Below, one piece after another: positions 40,569-49,586 of a stretch of DNA of 64,000 nt. The stretch is from Plantibacter sp. VKM Ac-2880 (lineage in GTDB: Bacteria; Actinomycetota; Actinomycetes; Actinomycetales; Microbacteriaceae), in contig NZ_JADKSJ010000001.1 in assembly GCF_015351235.1 (NCBI RefSeq), forward strand, positions 2,311,668-2,375,667, read 5' to 3'. Under the pieces are notes generated by a model. That model made no database searches and had not been told where the DNA came from. It worked only from the letters and a program-made list of their open reading frames with translations. Numbering within the stretch: position 1 is the first letter of the stretch; every line of letters starts with the position of its first letter. Position numbers and translations under genes: made by a program.

Positions 40569-40632
40569 CCTGTTCCGTCCCGTCGGTCCGCGACGCCCGG
40601 AGCGCTCCGGGCCATCACTGCTCCTGAGTCTA

Positions 40633-40658
40633 AACGGCCTCGTTTTCGATCGTGTTCC
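40633..40658 (-). promoter_or_regulatory. SigR/SigH-type promoter of the sirtuin gene
   Basis: On the minus strand GGAAC (40658-40654), 18 bases, GTT (40635-40633). The predicted start is near 40626, about 58 bases before the ATG. A sigma-A-like TAGACT (40632-40627) follows directly, so two sigma factors could use this region. Confidence 0.5.
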
Positions 40659-40706
40659 CACTCTGGCAAGGTGGAGGTCGTACACCGCGTCGAGAGGACG
40701 TCTCCC

Positions 40707-41510
40707 ATGCAGGTCACCCGCATCACCGATCTCGACGACGGACGACTCGACGACTACGCACGCCTGACGGACGTGGCCCTGCGGCGCGTGTCCGAACCAG
40801 CAGGCGGCCTGTACATCGCCGAGTCGACGAAGGTCATGGAACGCGCGCTCCGTGCCGGCCACCGGCCACGTTCCGTGCTGCTGCAGGAGAAGTGGCTCGA
40901 GGACGTCGCGCCACTCCTCGCCGACCACGACGTCCCGGTCTTCGTCGGCGAGCCCGAGCTGCTCGAGCAGCTGACGGGCTTCCACCTGCACCGTGGCGCC
41001 CTCGCGGCGATGCACCGCCCTCCGCTCACAGACCCCGCAGAGCTCCTCGCCGATGCCCGGCGCGTGGTCATCCTCGAGGACATCGTCGACCACACCAACG
41101 TCGGCGCGATCTTCCGGTCCGTCGCAGGCCTCGGGGCCGACGCCGTCCTCATCACCCCGCGCTGCGCCGACCCGCTGTACCGTCGGAGCGTCCGCGTCAG
41201 CATGGGGACGGTGTTGCAGGTGCCGTGGACCCGTCTCCCGGAATGGGACGTCGCCTCCGGCATCCTGCACGACGCCGGGTTCCAGACTGCGGCGCTCGCC
41301 CTGTCCGACGACGCCGTCGACCTCGACACCTACGCGCGCACGGCTCCCGACCGGCTCGCCATCGTGCTCGGTGCCGAGGGCGACGGGCTGAGCGCCTCCG
41401 CTCTCGCATCCGCCGACACGATCGTCACCATCCCGATGCTGCACGGCGTCGACTCACTGAACGTCGCATCCGCCAGCGCCGTCGCCCTGTGGGAGCTGCG
41501 CACGCGCTGA
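40707..41510 (+). CDS. SpoU/TrmH-family RNA 2'-O-methyltransferase
   Basis: 267 aa. An N-terminal substrate-binding region (to about residue 110) is followed by the SPOUT knot: motif 1 DHTNVGAIFRSVAGLGADAV near 130, motif 2 IVLGAEGDGLS near 217, motif 3 IPMLHGVDSLNVASASAVALWE near 242. It methylates a ribose in tRNA or rRNA; which one is not clear. ATG 40707 has GAGAGGA 8 bases upstream. Confidence 0.93.
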   Translation: MQVTRITDLDDGRLDDYARLTDVALRRVSEPAGGLYIAESTKVMERALRAGHRPRSVLLQEKWLEDVAPLLADHDVPVFVGEPELLEQLTGFHLHRGALAAMHRPPLTDPAELLADARRVVILEDIVDHTNVGAIFRSVAGLGADAVLITPRCADPLYRRSVRVSMGTVLQVPWTRLPEWDVASGILHDAGFQTAALALSDDAVDLDTYARTAPDRLAIVLGAEGDGLSASALASADTIVTIPMLHGVDSLNVASASAVALWELRTR

Positions 41511-41580
41511 GGGTCCCGTGGGATGCTTGAGCTCCGACGCGCCCGGCACGGCGCCGCAGGGGATGCGCAGGCATGCCCGG

Positions 41581-41586
41581 TACCAT
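41581..41586 (+). promoter_or_regulatory. -10 box predicting a leaderless carboxypeptidase mRNA
   Basis: TACCAT, 6 bases before GTG 41593; the gap (GACCGG) has no ribosome site. Confidence 0.45.
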
Positions 41587-41592
41587 GACCGG

Positions 41593-42837
41593 GTGCCACT
41601 CACGAGACGACAGATCTATCGCCGCCGCCGTCTCGCCGTCTTCGGCATCCTCGCCATCGTCATCGGCATCCTCGGTTACAGCGGCGGGGCGCTCCTCCGG
41701 CCCATCCCCGCAGCCGCGGCGACCCTGGAGGCTCCCGAAGCCCTCACGTCGACGCTGGTGCAGCCGGCCACGCCGGTGTCCTGGCCGGGGTTCGGGCGCG
41801 GGGCACTCGGCGCTGTCGGATTCGATGGTGTCCTGACCTCGAGTGGTGAGCAGACGCCGTTCCCGATCGCGAGTATCACGAAGACCATCACGTCCCTCGT
41901 GGTGCTGGACGCCAAGCCCCTCGCCGCGGGGGATCAGGGCCCGTCGATCACTCTGACGGACGCGGACGTCGGGTTCTACTACGACACGATCGCGGAGAAC
42001 GGCTCTGCGGCGCCCGTCGTCGCCGGTTCCGTGTTCACGCAGCGTCAGATGCTCGAGGCCCTCCTCCTGCCGTCCGCGAACAACTACAGCATCTCACTGG
42101 CCGTCTGGGCGTTCGGTTCGGTGGACGCCTATCTCCAGGCGGCCCGAGCCTGGCTCGACGCCCGAGGCCTCACGGGCACGACGGTCACCAACACGAGCGG
42201 CCTCGGCGAGACGAACGTCAGCACCCCGAGCGACCTGGTGACCATCGGCAAGCTCGTCCTCGCCGACCCCGCGCTCGCGTCCATCGTCAGCGAGCCCACG
42301 GCGACCCTGCCGGCGATCGGCGAGGTCGAGAACACCAACGCGCTCCTCGGACGGTACGGGGTGACCGGCCTGAAGACCGGCACGGACGACGCGTCCGGAG
42401 CCTGCCTGCTCTTCTCCGCGGACCTGCAGGTCGCTGGTCGCACGGTCACGGTCGTCGGCGTCATCCTGGGCGCCGACAACCACACCGTGCTGAACGACGC
42501 CGTCGTGTCGCTCCTCCAGAGCGTGCCCGCCGGCTTCCACCAGGTGCAGCTCGCCACCGCGGGCGCCCCGGTCGGTTCGTACGACACGGCGTGGGGCGAA
42601 ACCGCCAAGGTCGTCGTCGCCTCCGACGCCTCGGTCCTCGTCTGGCAGGACACCCCGATCACGGTGGAGCCGCGTGCGCGGGCGATCGAAGCCGGTGCCA
42701 CAGGATCGACCGTCGGGACGCTCAGCTACACCGTCGGAGCCGGTGCCGAGGGCGGTGCAGCGACCATCGAGGTCCCGATCGCCCTCGACGCGGACGTCGC
42801 GCCCGTCACCCCATGGTGGCGCCTGACCAACCCGTGA
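41593..42837 (+). CDS. D-alanyl-D-alanine carboxypeptidase-like penicillin-binding protein
   Basis: 414 aa, serine-type DD-peptidase (S11/PBP5-like) acting on peptidoglycan outside the membrane. A basic N terminus and one hydrophobic segment (about 13-36) anchor or export it. Active-site motifs are SITK (near residue 94), SAN in LLLPSANNYS (near 163) and KTG in GLKTGTDD (near 262). No C-terminal amphipathic anchor is obvious. GTG 41593 is supported by the close -10 box and by the short, basic start PLTRRQIYRRRR. Confidence 0.9.
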   Translation: MPLTRRQIYRRRRLAVFGILAIVIGILGYSGGALLRPIPAAAATLEAPEALTSTLVQPATPVSWPGFGRGALGAVGFDGVLTSSGEQTPFPIASITKTITSLVVLDAKPLAAGDQGPSITLTDADVGFYYDTIAENGSAAPVVAGSVFTQRQMLEALLLPSANNYSISLAVWAFGSVDAYLQAARAWLDARGLTGTTVTNTSGLGETNVSTPSDLVTIGKLVLADPALASIVSEPTATLPAIGEVENTNALLGRYGVTGLKTGTDDASGACLLFSADLQVAGRTVTVVGVILGADNHTVLNDAVVSLLQSVPAGFHQVQLATAGAPVGSYDTAWGETAKVVVASDASVLVWQDTPITVEPRARAIEAGATGSTVGTLSYTVGAGAEGGAATIEVPIALDADVAPVTPWWRLTNP

Positions 42838-42871
42838 CCGCCCGGCAGGCGATGACGTGCCCGCCGCCTCG

Positions 42872-43681
42872 TCAGACGTCGAGCTCCTGGTCCTGAGCGA
42901 CCGCCGAAGCGAACGGGCCCGCGAGGGGTCGCTTCGCGCTGATGTGGTCACCCGACGACTGGTGCCGCACCCGTCGCATGACCCAGGGCACCAGGTACTC
43001 CCGCGCCCAGGCGAGGTCCTCGGTCCGCGCCTGGCGCCACCTGCGCGCGGGGAGCGGCTCCGGCTGCAGGGGCTTGAGGTCGTTGTCCACGTCGAGCGCA
43101 TGGAGGACGAGCCGAGCGACCTCGTGATGCCCGAGGGCGTTCAGGTGGAGGCGATCGGGTGACCACATGCGCGGATCTTGGATCGTCTGGAGCGCCCATT
43201 GGTCGGCGATGACGCACCCGTGCCGGGCGGCGATGGCCCGCAGGTTCTCGTTGTAGATCGCGACCTTGCCTCGGATGCTCCGGAAGACGGGGGAGAAGCC
43301 GACGTCGACACCCGTGAACAGCACGACCGTCGCGCCATCGCTCCGCAGCCGGATGATCGCCTGCTCGAGGCGCCTCGCGATGTCGTCCGGGTCGGTGCCC
43401 GGTCGGATCACATCGTTACCGCCCGCGGAGATCGTGATGAGGTCGGGATGCAGCTCGAGGGCCGGCTCGACCTGGTCGTCGAGGATCTGACGCGCGAGCT
43501 TGCCCCGGACCGCGAGGTTCGCGTAGGCGAACTCCGGGTGCTGTGAGGCGAGCACCTCGGCCACCCGGTCCGCCCAGCCGCGGTGTCCGCCCGGCACCCC
43601 CGGCTCCGGATCGCCGATCCCCTCCGTGAACGAGTCGCCGATGGCGACGTACCTCGACCAAGGATGGTGCTGTTCGGTCAT
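42872..43681 (-). CDS. SGNH/GDSL-family hydrolase
   Basis: 269 aa. Block I YVAIGDSFTEGIGD (Ser near residue 17), block II in ANLAVRGKLA, block III SAGGNDV near 92, and block V DRLHLNALGHHEVA (Asp/His near 175). It is an esterase or lipase-like enzyme of unknown substrate. ATG 43681 has a strong AGGAGG 8 bases upstream. The open frame continues to 45820 through a helicase gene and a tRNA on the other strand and is not coding there. It ends 34 bases from the convergent carboxypeptidase gene. Confidence 0.9.
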   Translation of the reverse strand: MTEQHHPWSRYVAIGDSFTEGIGDPEPGVPGGHRGWADRVAEVLASQHPEFAYANLAVRGKLARQILDDQVEPALELHPDLITISAGGNDVIRPGTDPDDIARRLEQAIIRLRSDGATVVLFTGVDVGFSPVFRSIRGKVAIYNENLRAIAARHGCVIADQWALQTIQDPRMWSPDRLHLNALGHHEVARLVLHALDVDNDLKPLQPEPLPARRWRQARTEDLAWAREYLVPWVMRRVRHQSSGDHISAKRPLAGPFASAVAQDQELDV

Positions 43682-43814
43682 GCGTGCTTCCTCCTGCTGT
43701 CCCTCTGGACTCTCCAGGGTACGCCTGGCCCGGAGCCCGCGGATCAGTCGTGAGTCGGAGATGCGGTGCTCCCGAGCACCACCCTCCCTGGTCGGCGGGG
43801 TCGGTCCTGTCGGG

Positions 43815-43820
43815 TACATT
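43815..43820 (+). promoter_or_regulatory. -10 box of the helicase gene, possibly PafBC-like
   Basis: TACATT, 8 bases before GTG 43829, predicts a leaderless mRNA. Exactly 8 bases upstream of it, GGGTCGGTC (43798-43806) matches the GTCRGT core of the PafBC-dependent DNA-damage promoter motif TTGTCRGTG-N8-TANNNT but not its ends. Confidence 0.35.
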
Positions 43821-43828
43821 GGTCTCCA

Positions 43829-45646
43829 GTGAACGCGGAAATCTCTTCTCCCCAGCACCTGGGCGGGTCCGCAGCCGAACACCTCTCCCCGGCCTTCCCG
43901 GAGCGGGCAGCGTGGGGCACGGCGAGCAAGCTTCGAGCCTGGCAGGCCGAGGCCCTCGAGCAGTACTTCACGACGGAACCCCGCGACTTCCTCGCGGCCG
44001 CGACGCCCGGGGCGGGTAAGACCACCTTCGCGCTGCGACTCGCGTCCGAGCTCCTCCATCGCGGTACCGTCGACCGCATCACCGTCGTCGCGCCGACCGA
44101 CCATCTGAAGCGTCAGTGGGCCGAGGCCGCCAGTCGCGTCGGGATACGGCTCGACCCCAACTTCGCGAATCGCGACCAGGTGTTCGGCCGTCATTACCAC
44201 GGCGTGGCCGTCACCTACGCCCAGGTCGCCGCCAACCCGCCCGTGCACCAGCGCGCCACCGATTCCGCCCGGACCCTCGTCATCCTCGACGAGGTCCATC
44301 ACGGGGGAGATGCACTCAGTTGGGGCGACGGCATCCACGAGGCGTTCTCGCGGGCGACGCGTCGGCTCTCCCTCACGGGGACGCCGTTCCGCTCGGACAC
44401 CGCCCCCATCCCGTTCGTCGTCTACCAGCCAGACCATCAGGGCATCAGGACCTCCGTCACCGACTACAACTACGGGTACGGGCGAGCCCTCCAGGACGGC
44501 GTCGTCCGCCCGGTGCTGTTCATGGTCTACGCCGGGCACATGCGCTGGCGCACCAAAGCCGGCGACGAGATGGAGGCCAGGCTCGGCGAGGGGAACACGA
44601 AGGACATCACCTCGGCCGCCTGGCGGACCGCCCTCGACCCGCAGGGCGACTGGATCCCCGCGGTGCTGAAGTCGGCCGACCTCAGGCTCTCCGAGGTGCG
44701 GCAGTCGGTGCCTGACGCGGGCGGCCTGGTGATCGCCACCGACCAGACGACCGCGCGCGCGTACGCAGCGATCCTCCACGACCTCACCGGCGAGGCGCCG
44801 ACGGTCGTGCTGTCGGACGAGAAGGAGGCCAGCGACCGGATCGCCGACTTCTCCTCGAACACGAAGCGTTGGATGGTCGCCGTGCGCATGGTGTCCGAAG
44901 GCGTCGATGTCCCGAGACTCGCGGTCGGCGTGTATGCGACCTCCTCGGCCACCCCGCTGTTCTTCGCCCAGGCGATCGGGCGGTTCGTGCGGGCCCGACG
45001 CCGCGGTGAGATCGCCAGCATCTTCCTGCCCAACGTCCCGAACCTCATGGCCCTCGCGGAGAAGCTCGAACTCGAGCGCGACCATGCCCTCGACCGGCCG
45101 AGCGACCCGGATGCGGAAGGCGACCTCTTCAATCCGGAGGACGCCATGATGGCGGCCGCGGAACGCGAGGACAAGGCGTCCGACTCCCTCCTCGACGAGT
45201 TCACCTGGCAGGCGGTGTCGTCGAACGCGCATTTCGACCGCGTGGTGTTCGACGGGGACGAGTTCGGCGAACTCGCACAGCCCGGCACGGAGGAGGAGTT
45301 CGACTTCATCGGGTTCCCCGGGCTGCTCGAACCGGAGCAGGTGCACGAGCTCCTCGTCCAGCGGCAGAGCCGTCAGGCCAAGCGTGGTGCGTTCGTCGAC
45401 AAGAACGCCGGATCGCCGAAGCCGGAGGCGGACATCCCGGCGCCCCTGTACCGCACGCTCAAGGAGCAGCGTCAGGTCCTCAACACGCTCGTCGGGCTCT
45501 ACGCGAAGCACACCAAGGAACCGCACGGGCTGGTGCACGCCGAGCTCCGACGCGTCTGCGGCGGGCCCGCGGTGGCTCAGGCCAGTGTCACGCAGTTGCA
45601 GGCGCGGATCGATCTGCTCCGCCGTCGGCTCGGGCACGGTCACTGA
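43829..45646 (+). CDS. DEAD/DEAH-box SF2 helicase (ResIII type)
   Basis: 605 aa. Q-region LRAWQAEALEQY near residue 36, Walker A AATPGAGKTT near 57, motif II LDEVHHGGD near 155, motif III LSLTGTPFRSD near 185, and second-domain motifs VRMVSEGVDVP and FAQAIGRFVRARR (arginine fingers) near 390. The C-terminal 170 residues are charged and family-specific. Target unknown; the fold is like that of repair or restriction-type helicases. GTG 43829 is chosen from the close -10 box. Confidence 0.9.
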   Translation: MNAEISSPQHLGGSAAEHLSPAFPERAAWGTASKLRAWQAEALEQYFTTEPRDFLAAATPGAGKTTFALRLASELLHRGTVDRITVVAPTDHLKRQWAEAASRVGIRLDPNFANRDQVFGRHYHGVAVTYAQVAANPPVHQRATDSARTLVILDEVHHGGDALSWGDGIHEAFSRATRRLSLTGTPFRSDTAPIPFVVYQPDHQGIRTSVTDYNYGYGRALQDGVVRPVLFMVYAGHMRWRTKAGDEMEARLGEGNTKDITSAAWRTALDPQGDWIPAVLKSADLRLSEVRQSVPDAGGLVIATDQTTARAYAAILHDLTGEAPTVVLSDEKEASDRIADFSSNTKRWMVAVRMVSEGVDVPRLAVGVYATSSATPLFFAQAIGRFVRARRRGEIASIFLPNVPNLMALAEKLELERDHALDRPSDPDAEGDLFNPEDAMMAAAEREDKASDSLLDEFTWQAVSSNAHFDRVVFDGDEFGELAQPGTEEEFDFIGFPGLLEPEQVHELLVQRQSRQAKRGAFVDKNAGSPKPEADIPAPLYRTLKEQRQVLNTLVGLYAKHTKEPHGLVHAELRRVCGGPAVAQASVTQLQARIDLLRRRLGHGH

Positions 45647-45726
45647 GGACGAGACCTCAGGCATCTGCCGGTCACGGAGCGATGATCTCGGGTATCGGCA
45701 TCTCGTGGAGTCCGGCGGGAAAACAA

Positions 45727-45756
45727 GAACGGCCGGAGCTTTCGCTCCGGCCGTTC
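45727..45756. terminator. Terminator between the helicase gene and tRNA-Leu
   Basis: GAACGGCCGGAGC (45727-45739) pairs with GCTCCGGCCGTTC across TTTC, 13 bp. Read on the minus strand it is followed by TTGTTTT, so it terminates the tRNA; it can also stop the helicase mRNA. Confidence 0.9.
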
Positions 45757-45773
45757 GCCGTCTCAACACGGTG

Positions 45774-45857
45774 TGCGCGAAGGGGGACTTGAACCCCCAC
45801 GCCCGTAAGGGCACTAGCACCTCAAGCTAGCGCGTCTGCCATTTCCGCCACCCGCGC
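45774..45857 (-). tRNA. tRNA-Leu, anticodon GAG
   Basis: 84-base cloverleaf on the minus strand. Acceptor GCGCGGG pairs with TTCGCGC (two G-U pairs) and A is the discriminator. The anticodon arm is CTAGC-TTGAGGT-GCTAG with anticodon GAG (codons CUC/CUU). A long variable arm (TGCCC-TTA-CGGGCG) marks a class II leucine tRNA, and the T arm holds GGGGGTTCAAGTCCCCC. CCA is not encoded; CAC follows the discriminator. Confidence 0.96.
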
Positions 45858-45898
45858 GTGTTGTGATCGTGTCCGGCTTTCGCTGGGCACGAGAAGAA

Positions 45899-45927
45899 AC
45901 TCTAGCACGGATTTCGGCACCCGTTCA
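45899..45927 (-). promoter_or_regulatory. Promoter of tRNA-Leu
   Basis: On the minus strand TGAACG (45927-45922), 17-base spacer, TAGAGT (45904-45899). Predicted start about 35 bases upstream of the mature tRNA. Confidence 0.5.
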
Positions 45928-46016
45928 CCACCCCGTCGCTCAAGGCACCTGGCGCATCACCGTTCGGGGCGGACCGGGCACCGGAGCCCGCGAGTGCAGC
46001 CGACCGGAACGGCGGG

Positions 46017-46022
46017 TAGCGT
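46017..46022 (+). promoter_or_regulatory. -10 box predicting a leaderless M20 peptidase mRNA
   Basis: TAGCGT, 6 bases (TGAGGC) before ATG 46029. Confidence 0.45.
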
Positions 46023-46028
46023 TGAGGC

Positions 46029-47348
46029 ATGACCTCCGGCTCAGACGCATCCGCTCCCCAGCTCGACGAGACCACGCGGATCGCGCGGGACCTCATCCGA
46101 ATGGACACCACGAACTACGGCGAGGGCCGCTCCAACGGCGAGACGGAGGCTGCCGAGTACGTCGAGGCGTACCTCAAGGACCTCGGCTTGGAGCCTGAGC
46201 TCATCGACGCGGCGCCCGGCCGCACGAGTGTCGTCGCCCGCGTGGCAGGCACGGACCCGTCGAAGCCTGCGCTCGTCGTGCACGGTCACCTCGACGTGGT
46301 GCCCGCCGATCCGGCGAACTGGTCCGTCGACCCGTTCGGCGGCGAGATCAAGGACGGCCTGTTGTGGGGGCGCGGGGCCGTCGACATGAAGAACATGGAC
46401 GCGATGATCCTCGCCTCCCTCCGGGAGATCCTCGGCAGCGGCCGTCGCCCGGAACGCGATCTCGTCGTCGCGATGTTCTCCGACGAGGAGAACGGCGGCG
46501 TGTTCGGCTCGCACCATCTCGTGACGGAACGACCCGAGCTGTTCGCCGGCGCGACCGAGGCCATCAGCGAGGTCGGCGGCTACTCGATCACCTTCGGCGG
46601 TCGGCGCTCCTACCTGCTGCAGACCTCTGAGAAGGCCCTCGTCTGGATCAAGCTGGTCGCGACGGGCCGGGCGGCCCACGGATCCCGCTACGTCCAGGAC
46701 AACGCCGTGACCCGTCTCGCCGAGGCCGTCGCCGCGATCGGCCGGACCGAGTGGCCCATCCGCCTCACGGACACCACGGAGCAGCTGCTCCGGGAGATCG
46801 CGACCATCCTCGGCGCCACGCCGGAGCGGTTGGGGCCGGACGAGCTCGCCCTCGCGACGGGGACGGCATCCGGGTTCATCCAGGCCTCCCTCCGCACCAC
46901 CAGCAACCCGACCCTGCTGCAGGCGGGGTACAAGCACAATGTGATCCCCGATCGCGCGGAGGCGCTCGTCGACATCCGCACCCTTCCCGGCGAGGAGGAC
47001 GCCGTCCTCGCGCGGGTCGCGGAGATCGTGGGGGAGGACATCGAGATCGTCGTGATGCACCGCGACATCGGGCTCGAGACGCCGTTCTCCGGGCCGCTCG
47101 TGGACGCGGTGGTGGAGACGCTCGGACGCCACGACCCCGGGGCCCCCGTCCTGCCGTACATGCTCTCCGGAGGGACCGACAACAAGGCGCTGTCGTTGCT
47201 CGGCATCACGGGGTACGGCTTCGCGCCGCTGCGACTGCCCGAACACCTGGACTTCCCTGCGATGTTCCACGGCGTCGACGAGCGGGTGCCGCTCGACGCG
47301 CTAGGGTTCGGCAGGCAGGTCCTCACGGACCTCCTCCTCGACTACTGA
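46029..47348 (+). CDS. M20/M25/M40-family metallopeptidase
   Basis: 439 aa dizinc amidohydrolase. Metal motifs: VVHGHLDVVPAD near residue 82, WGRGAVDMKNM near 117, and FSDEENGG near 152 with the catalytic Glu pair, plus a C-terminal His in the PEHLDFPAMFHG region. The dimerisation domain lies between about 200 and 315. Likely a dipeptidase or aminoacylase; substrate not readable. Confidence 0.92.
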   Translation: MTSGSDASAPQLDETTRIARDLIRMDTTNYGEGRSNGETEAAEYVEAYLKDLGLEPELIDAAPGRTSVVARVAGTDPSKPALVVHGHLDVVPADPANWSVDPFGGEIKDGLLWGRGAVDMKNMDAMILASLREILGSGRRPERDLVVAMFSDEENGGVFGSHHLVTERPELFAGATEAISEVGGYSITFGGRRSYLLQTSEKALVWIKLVATGRAAHGSRYVQDNAVTRLAEAVAAIGRTEWPIRLTDTTEQLLREIATILGATPERLGPDELALATGTASGFIQASLRTTSNPTLLQAGYKHNVIPDRAEALVDIRTLPGEEDAVLARVAEIVGEDIEIVVMHRDIGLETPFSGPLVDAVVETLGRHDPGAPVLPYMLSGGTDNKALSLLGITGYGFAPLRLPEHLDFPAMFHGVDERVPLDALGFGRQVLTDLLLDY

Positions 47349-47483
47349 GAAAACCACGGATCGCTTCCGCGCCGACTGCGCTGCGGGGCGCTCCGCGAGC
47401 CGTCCCGCCGACGAACGCCGGATCCGGCCGAACACCAGCCATCCGGCTGCAGACTGAGCCTCACGGCTCCAGAAAGGTGCGCT

Positions 47484-48308
47484 GTGGACCTCATCAACGC
47501 CATCATCCTCGGACTCGTCCAAGGGCTGACCGAATTCCTCCCGATCTCCTCGAGTGCGCACCTGCGCATCCTGGGGGAGTTCCTCCCCGGCGCGAAGGAC
47601 CCAGGGGCCGCGTTCACCGCGATCACCCAGATCGGTACCGAGGCCGCCGTGGTGGTCTTCTTCTGGCGTGACATCGTGCGGATCATCTCCTCGTGGTGCA
47701 AGGCGCTCGTGGGCAAGATCCCGCGCGATGACGCCGATGCCCGCATGGGGTGGCTCATCATCATCGGCAGCCTCCCGATCGTCGTCCTCGGTCTCCTGTT
47801 CCAGGATCAGATCGAGACGACCTTCCGGTCGCTGTGGATCGTCGCGGTCATGCTGATCGTCTTCGGTGTCCTGCTCGGCGTCGCCGACGCGGTCGGTGCG
47901 AAGAAGCGTCGGCTGAAGAGCCTGACGTACCGCGACGGGGCGATCTTCGGCGGGGCCCAGGCGCTCGCCCTCATCCCCGGCGTCTCCCGCTCCGGCGGGA
48001 CCATCACCGCCGGCCTCTTCATGGGGTACGAACGACGCGCCGCAGCACGCTACGCGTTCCTGCTGGCCATCCCCGCCGTCTTCGGCAGCGGTTTCTACCA
48101 AGTGTTCAAGAGCATCGGCGAACCGAGCCCCTACGGCCCGGTCGAGACCCTGATCGCGACGGTCATCGCCTTCGTCGTGGGGCTCGCCGTCATCGCCTTC
48201 TTCATGAGCTACATCTCGAAGCGCAGCTTCCTGCCCTTCGTCGTCTACCGCATCGTCCTCGGCGTCGTCCTGCTGGTCCTGCTCGGCACCGGCGTGATCG
48301 CCGCATGA
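47484..48308 (+). CDS. uppP: Undecaprenyl-diphosphatase UppP (BacA)
   Basis: 274 aa integral membrane enzyme that dephosphorylates undecaprenyl pyrophosphate to recycle the lipid carrier of cell-wall synthesis; also linked to bacitracin tolerance. Active-site motifs are [14 protein letters not shown] near residue 14 and [14 protein letters not shown] near 170. About eight hydrophobic segments. GTG 47484 has AAAGG 6 bases upstream. mshC overlaps by 4 bases (ATGA). Confidence 0.97.
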   Translation: MDLINAIILGLVQGLTEFLPISSSAHLRILGEFLPGAKDPGAAFTAITQIGTEAAVVVFFWRDIVRIISSWCKALVGKIPRDDADARMGWLIIIGSLPIVVLGLLFQDQIETTFRSLWIVAVMLIVFGVLLGVADAVGAKKRRLKSLTYRDGAIFGGAQALALIPGVSRSGGTITAGLFMGYERRAAARYAFLLAIPAVFGSGFYQVFKSIGEPSPYGPVETLIATVIAFVVGLAVIAFFMSYISKRSFLPFVVYRIVLGVVLLVLLGTGVIAA

Positions 48309-49543
48309 GGGCCTGGTCCGCCCCGGTCGTCCCCGAGCTGCCCGGATCCGGCACGGCTCCCTGCCTCTGGGACACCCCGAGTGCCAGGCTCATCGAGGCT
48401 TCGGCGGAACGCACGGCGCGGCTGTACGTCTGCGGCATCACGCCGTACGACGCCACGCACCTCGGTCACGCGTCGAGCTACCTGGCGTACGACACCCTGC
48501 AGCGGGTCTGGCTCGACGCCGGATACGAGGTGCACTACGCCCAGAACATCACCGACGTCGATGACCCGCTCCTCGAACGTGCGAACGCGACCGGTGTCGA
48601 CTGGCGTGAGCTCGCGGCGAGCCAGGTCGAACTCTTCCGGAGCGACATGGAACGGCTCAGCATCCTGCCGCCCGAGGACTACGTCGCGGTCACCGAGGTG
48701 ATCGGACCCATCGCCGACGCCGTCGCGCTCCTCCTCGAGCGCGGTGTCGCCTACCCGGTCGACACCCCGGACAGCGCGACTGGGGACGACGTCTACTTCG
48801 ACGTCCGTGCCGCGGCCGACGACGTCTGGCACCTCGGCGCCGAGAGCGGTCTCGACGAGGCGACGATGGCGGCCTTCTTCGCCGAGCGCGGGGGAGACCC
48901 CGACCGACCGGGCAAGCGTGACGCGTTCGACCCGCTGCTCTGGCGGGCGGAACGCACCGGAGAGCCGAGCTGGGACTCCGTCGTCGGCCGAGGACGGCCC
49001 GGGTGGCACATCGAGTGCTCCGTCATCGCGCTCGAGCACCTCGGTTCCGACTTCACCGTCCAAGGCGGTGGCTCAGACCTCGTCTTCCCGCATCACGACC
49101 TCAGTGCCGGCCACGCCGCCGCCCTGTCCGGTCGTCCGCTCGCCAAGGTGTTCAACCACGCCGGGATGGTCGCCTACGAAGGCACCAAGATGTCCAAGTC
49201 GCTCGGCAACCTCGTCCTCGTCTCCCGTCTGGCCGCCGACGGCGCCGACCCCTCCGCGATCCGGCTGGCGATCCTCGCGCACCACTACCGCAGCGACTGG
49301 GAGTGGCACGACGAGGACCTCACCGAGGCCGACCGGCGACTCGCGACCTGGCGCTCGTCCTTCTCGGCGGACGCTGTCGGGGGAGCCTCAGCGGACCGAC
49401 TCCTGCAAGCGATCCGCGTCCGGCTCGCGGACGACCTCGACACGCCCGGTGCGATCGCACTGGTCGATGACGCAGCGACCACCGGTGTCGACGACGCAGG
49501 CCTGGTGCGATCGACCATCGACGCACTGCTCGGCGTGCGTTGA
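48305..49543 (+). CDS. mshC: MshC, cysteine:GlcN-Ins ligase (mycothiol biosynthesis)
   Basis: 412 aa. ATP-dependent ligation of cysteine to glucosaminyl-inositol, step three of mycothiol synthesis; a cysteinyl-tRNA synthetase relative. HIGH-type motif is [16 protein letters not shown] near residue 40, with a zinc cysteine in it and another in [13 protein letters not shown] appears as TKMSKSLGN near 296. The [10 protein letters not shown] form separates MshC from CysS. It is translationally coupled to uppP. Its presence shows that mycothiol is the main low-molecular thiol here. Confidence 0.96.
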   Translation: MRAWSAPVVPELPGSGTAPCLWDTPSARLIEASAERTARLYVCGITPYDATHLGHASSYLAYDTLQRVWLDAGYEVHYAQNITDVDDPLLERANATGVDWRELAASQVELFRSDMERLSILPPEDYVAVTEVIGPIADAVALLLERGVAYPVDTPDSATGDDVYFDVRAAADDVWHLGAESGLDEATMAAFFAERGGDPDRPGKRDAFDPLLWRAERTGEPSWDSVVGRGRPGWHIECSVIALEHLGSDFTVQGGGSDLVFPHHDLSAGHAAALSGRPLAKVFNHAGMVAYEGTKMSKSLGNLVLVSRLAADGADPSAIRLAILAHHYRSDWEWHDEDLTEADRRLATWRSSFSADAVGGASADRLLQAIRVRLADDLDTPGAIALVDDAATTGVDDAGLVRSTIDALLGVR

Positions 49544-49562
49544 CCCCGGGCGCCCTCGTGAC

Positions 49563-49586
49563 GCCGCGGTCTCCTGGGACCGCGGC
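49563..49586. terminator. Bidirectional hairpin between mshC and the PAC2 gene
   Basis: GCCGCGGTC pairs with GACCGCGGC across TCCTGG, 9 bp, touching the stop codon of the convergent PAC2 gene. Confidence 0.7.

Noticed and set aside
42872-45820. 982-codon minus-strand open frame
   Set aside because: Only the first-listed 3' part (42872-43681) is the SGNH hydrolase. Upstream it runs antisense to a clear helicase gene and through the tRNA-Leu; it is a by-product of high third-position G+C.
47417-47428. 12-base palindrome GCCGGATCCGGC upstream of uppP
   Set aside because: No loop, not placed as a terminator or near a promoter box; such palindromes are expected in DNA this rich in G+C.
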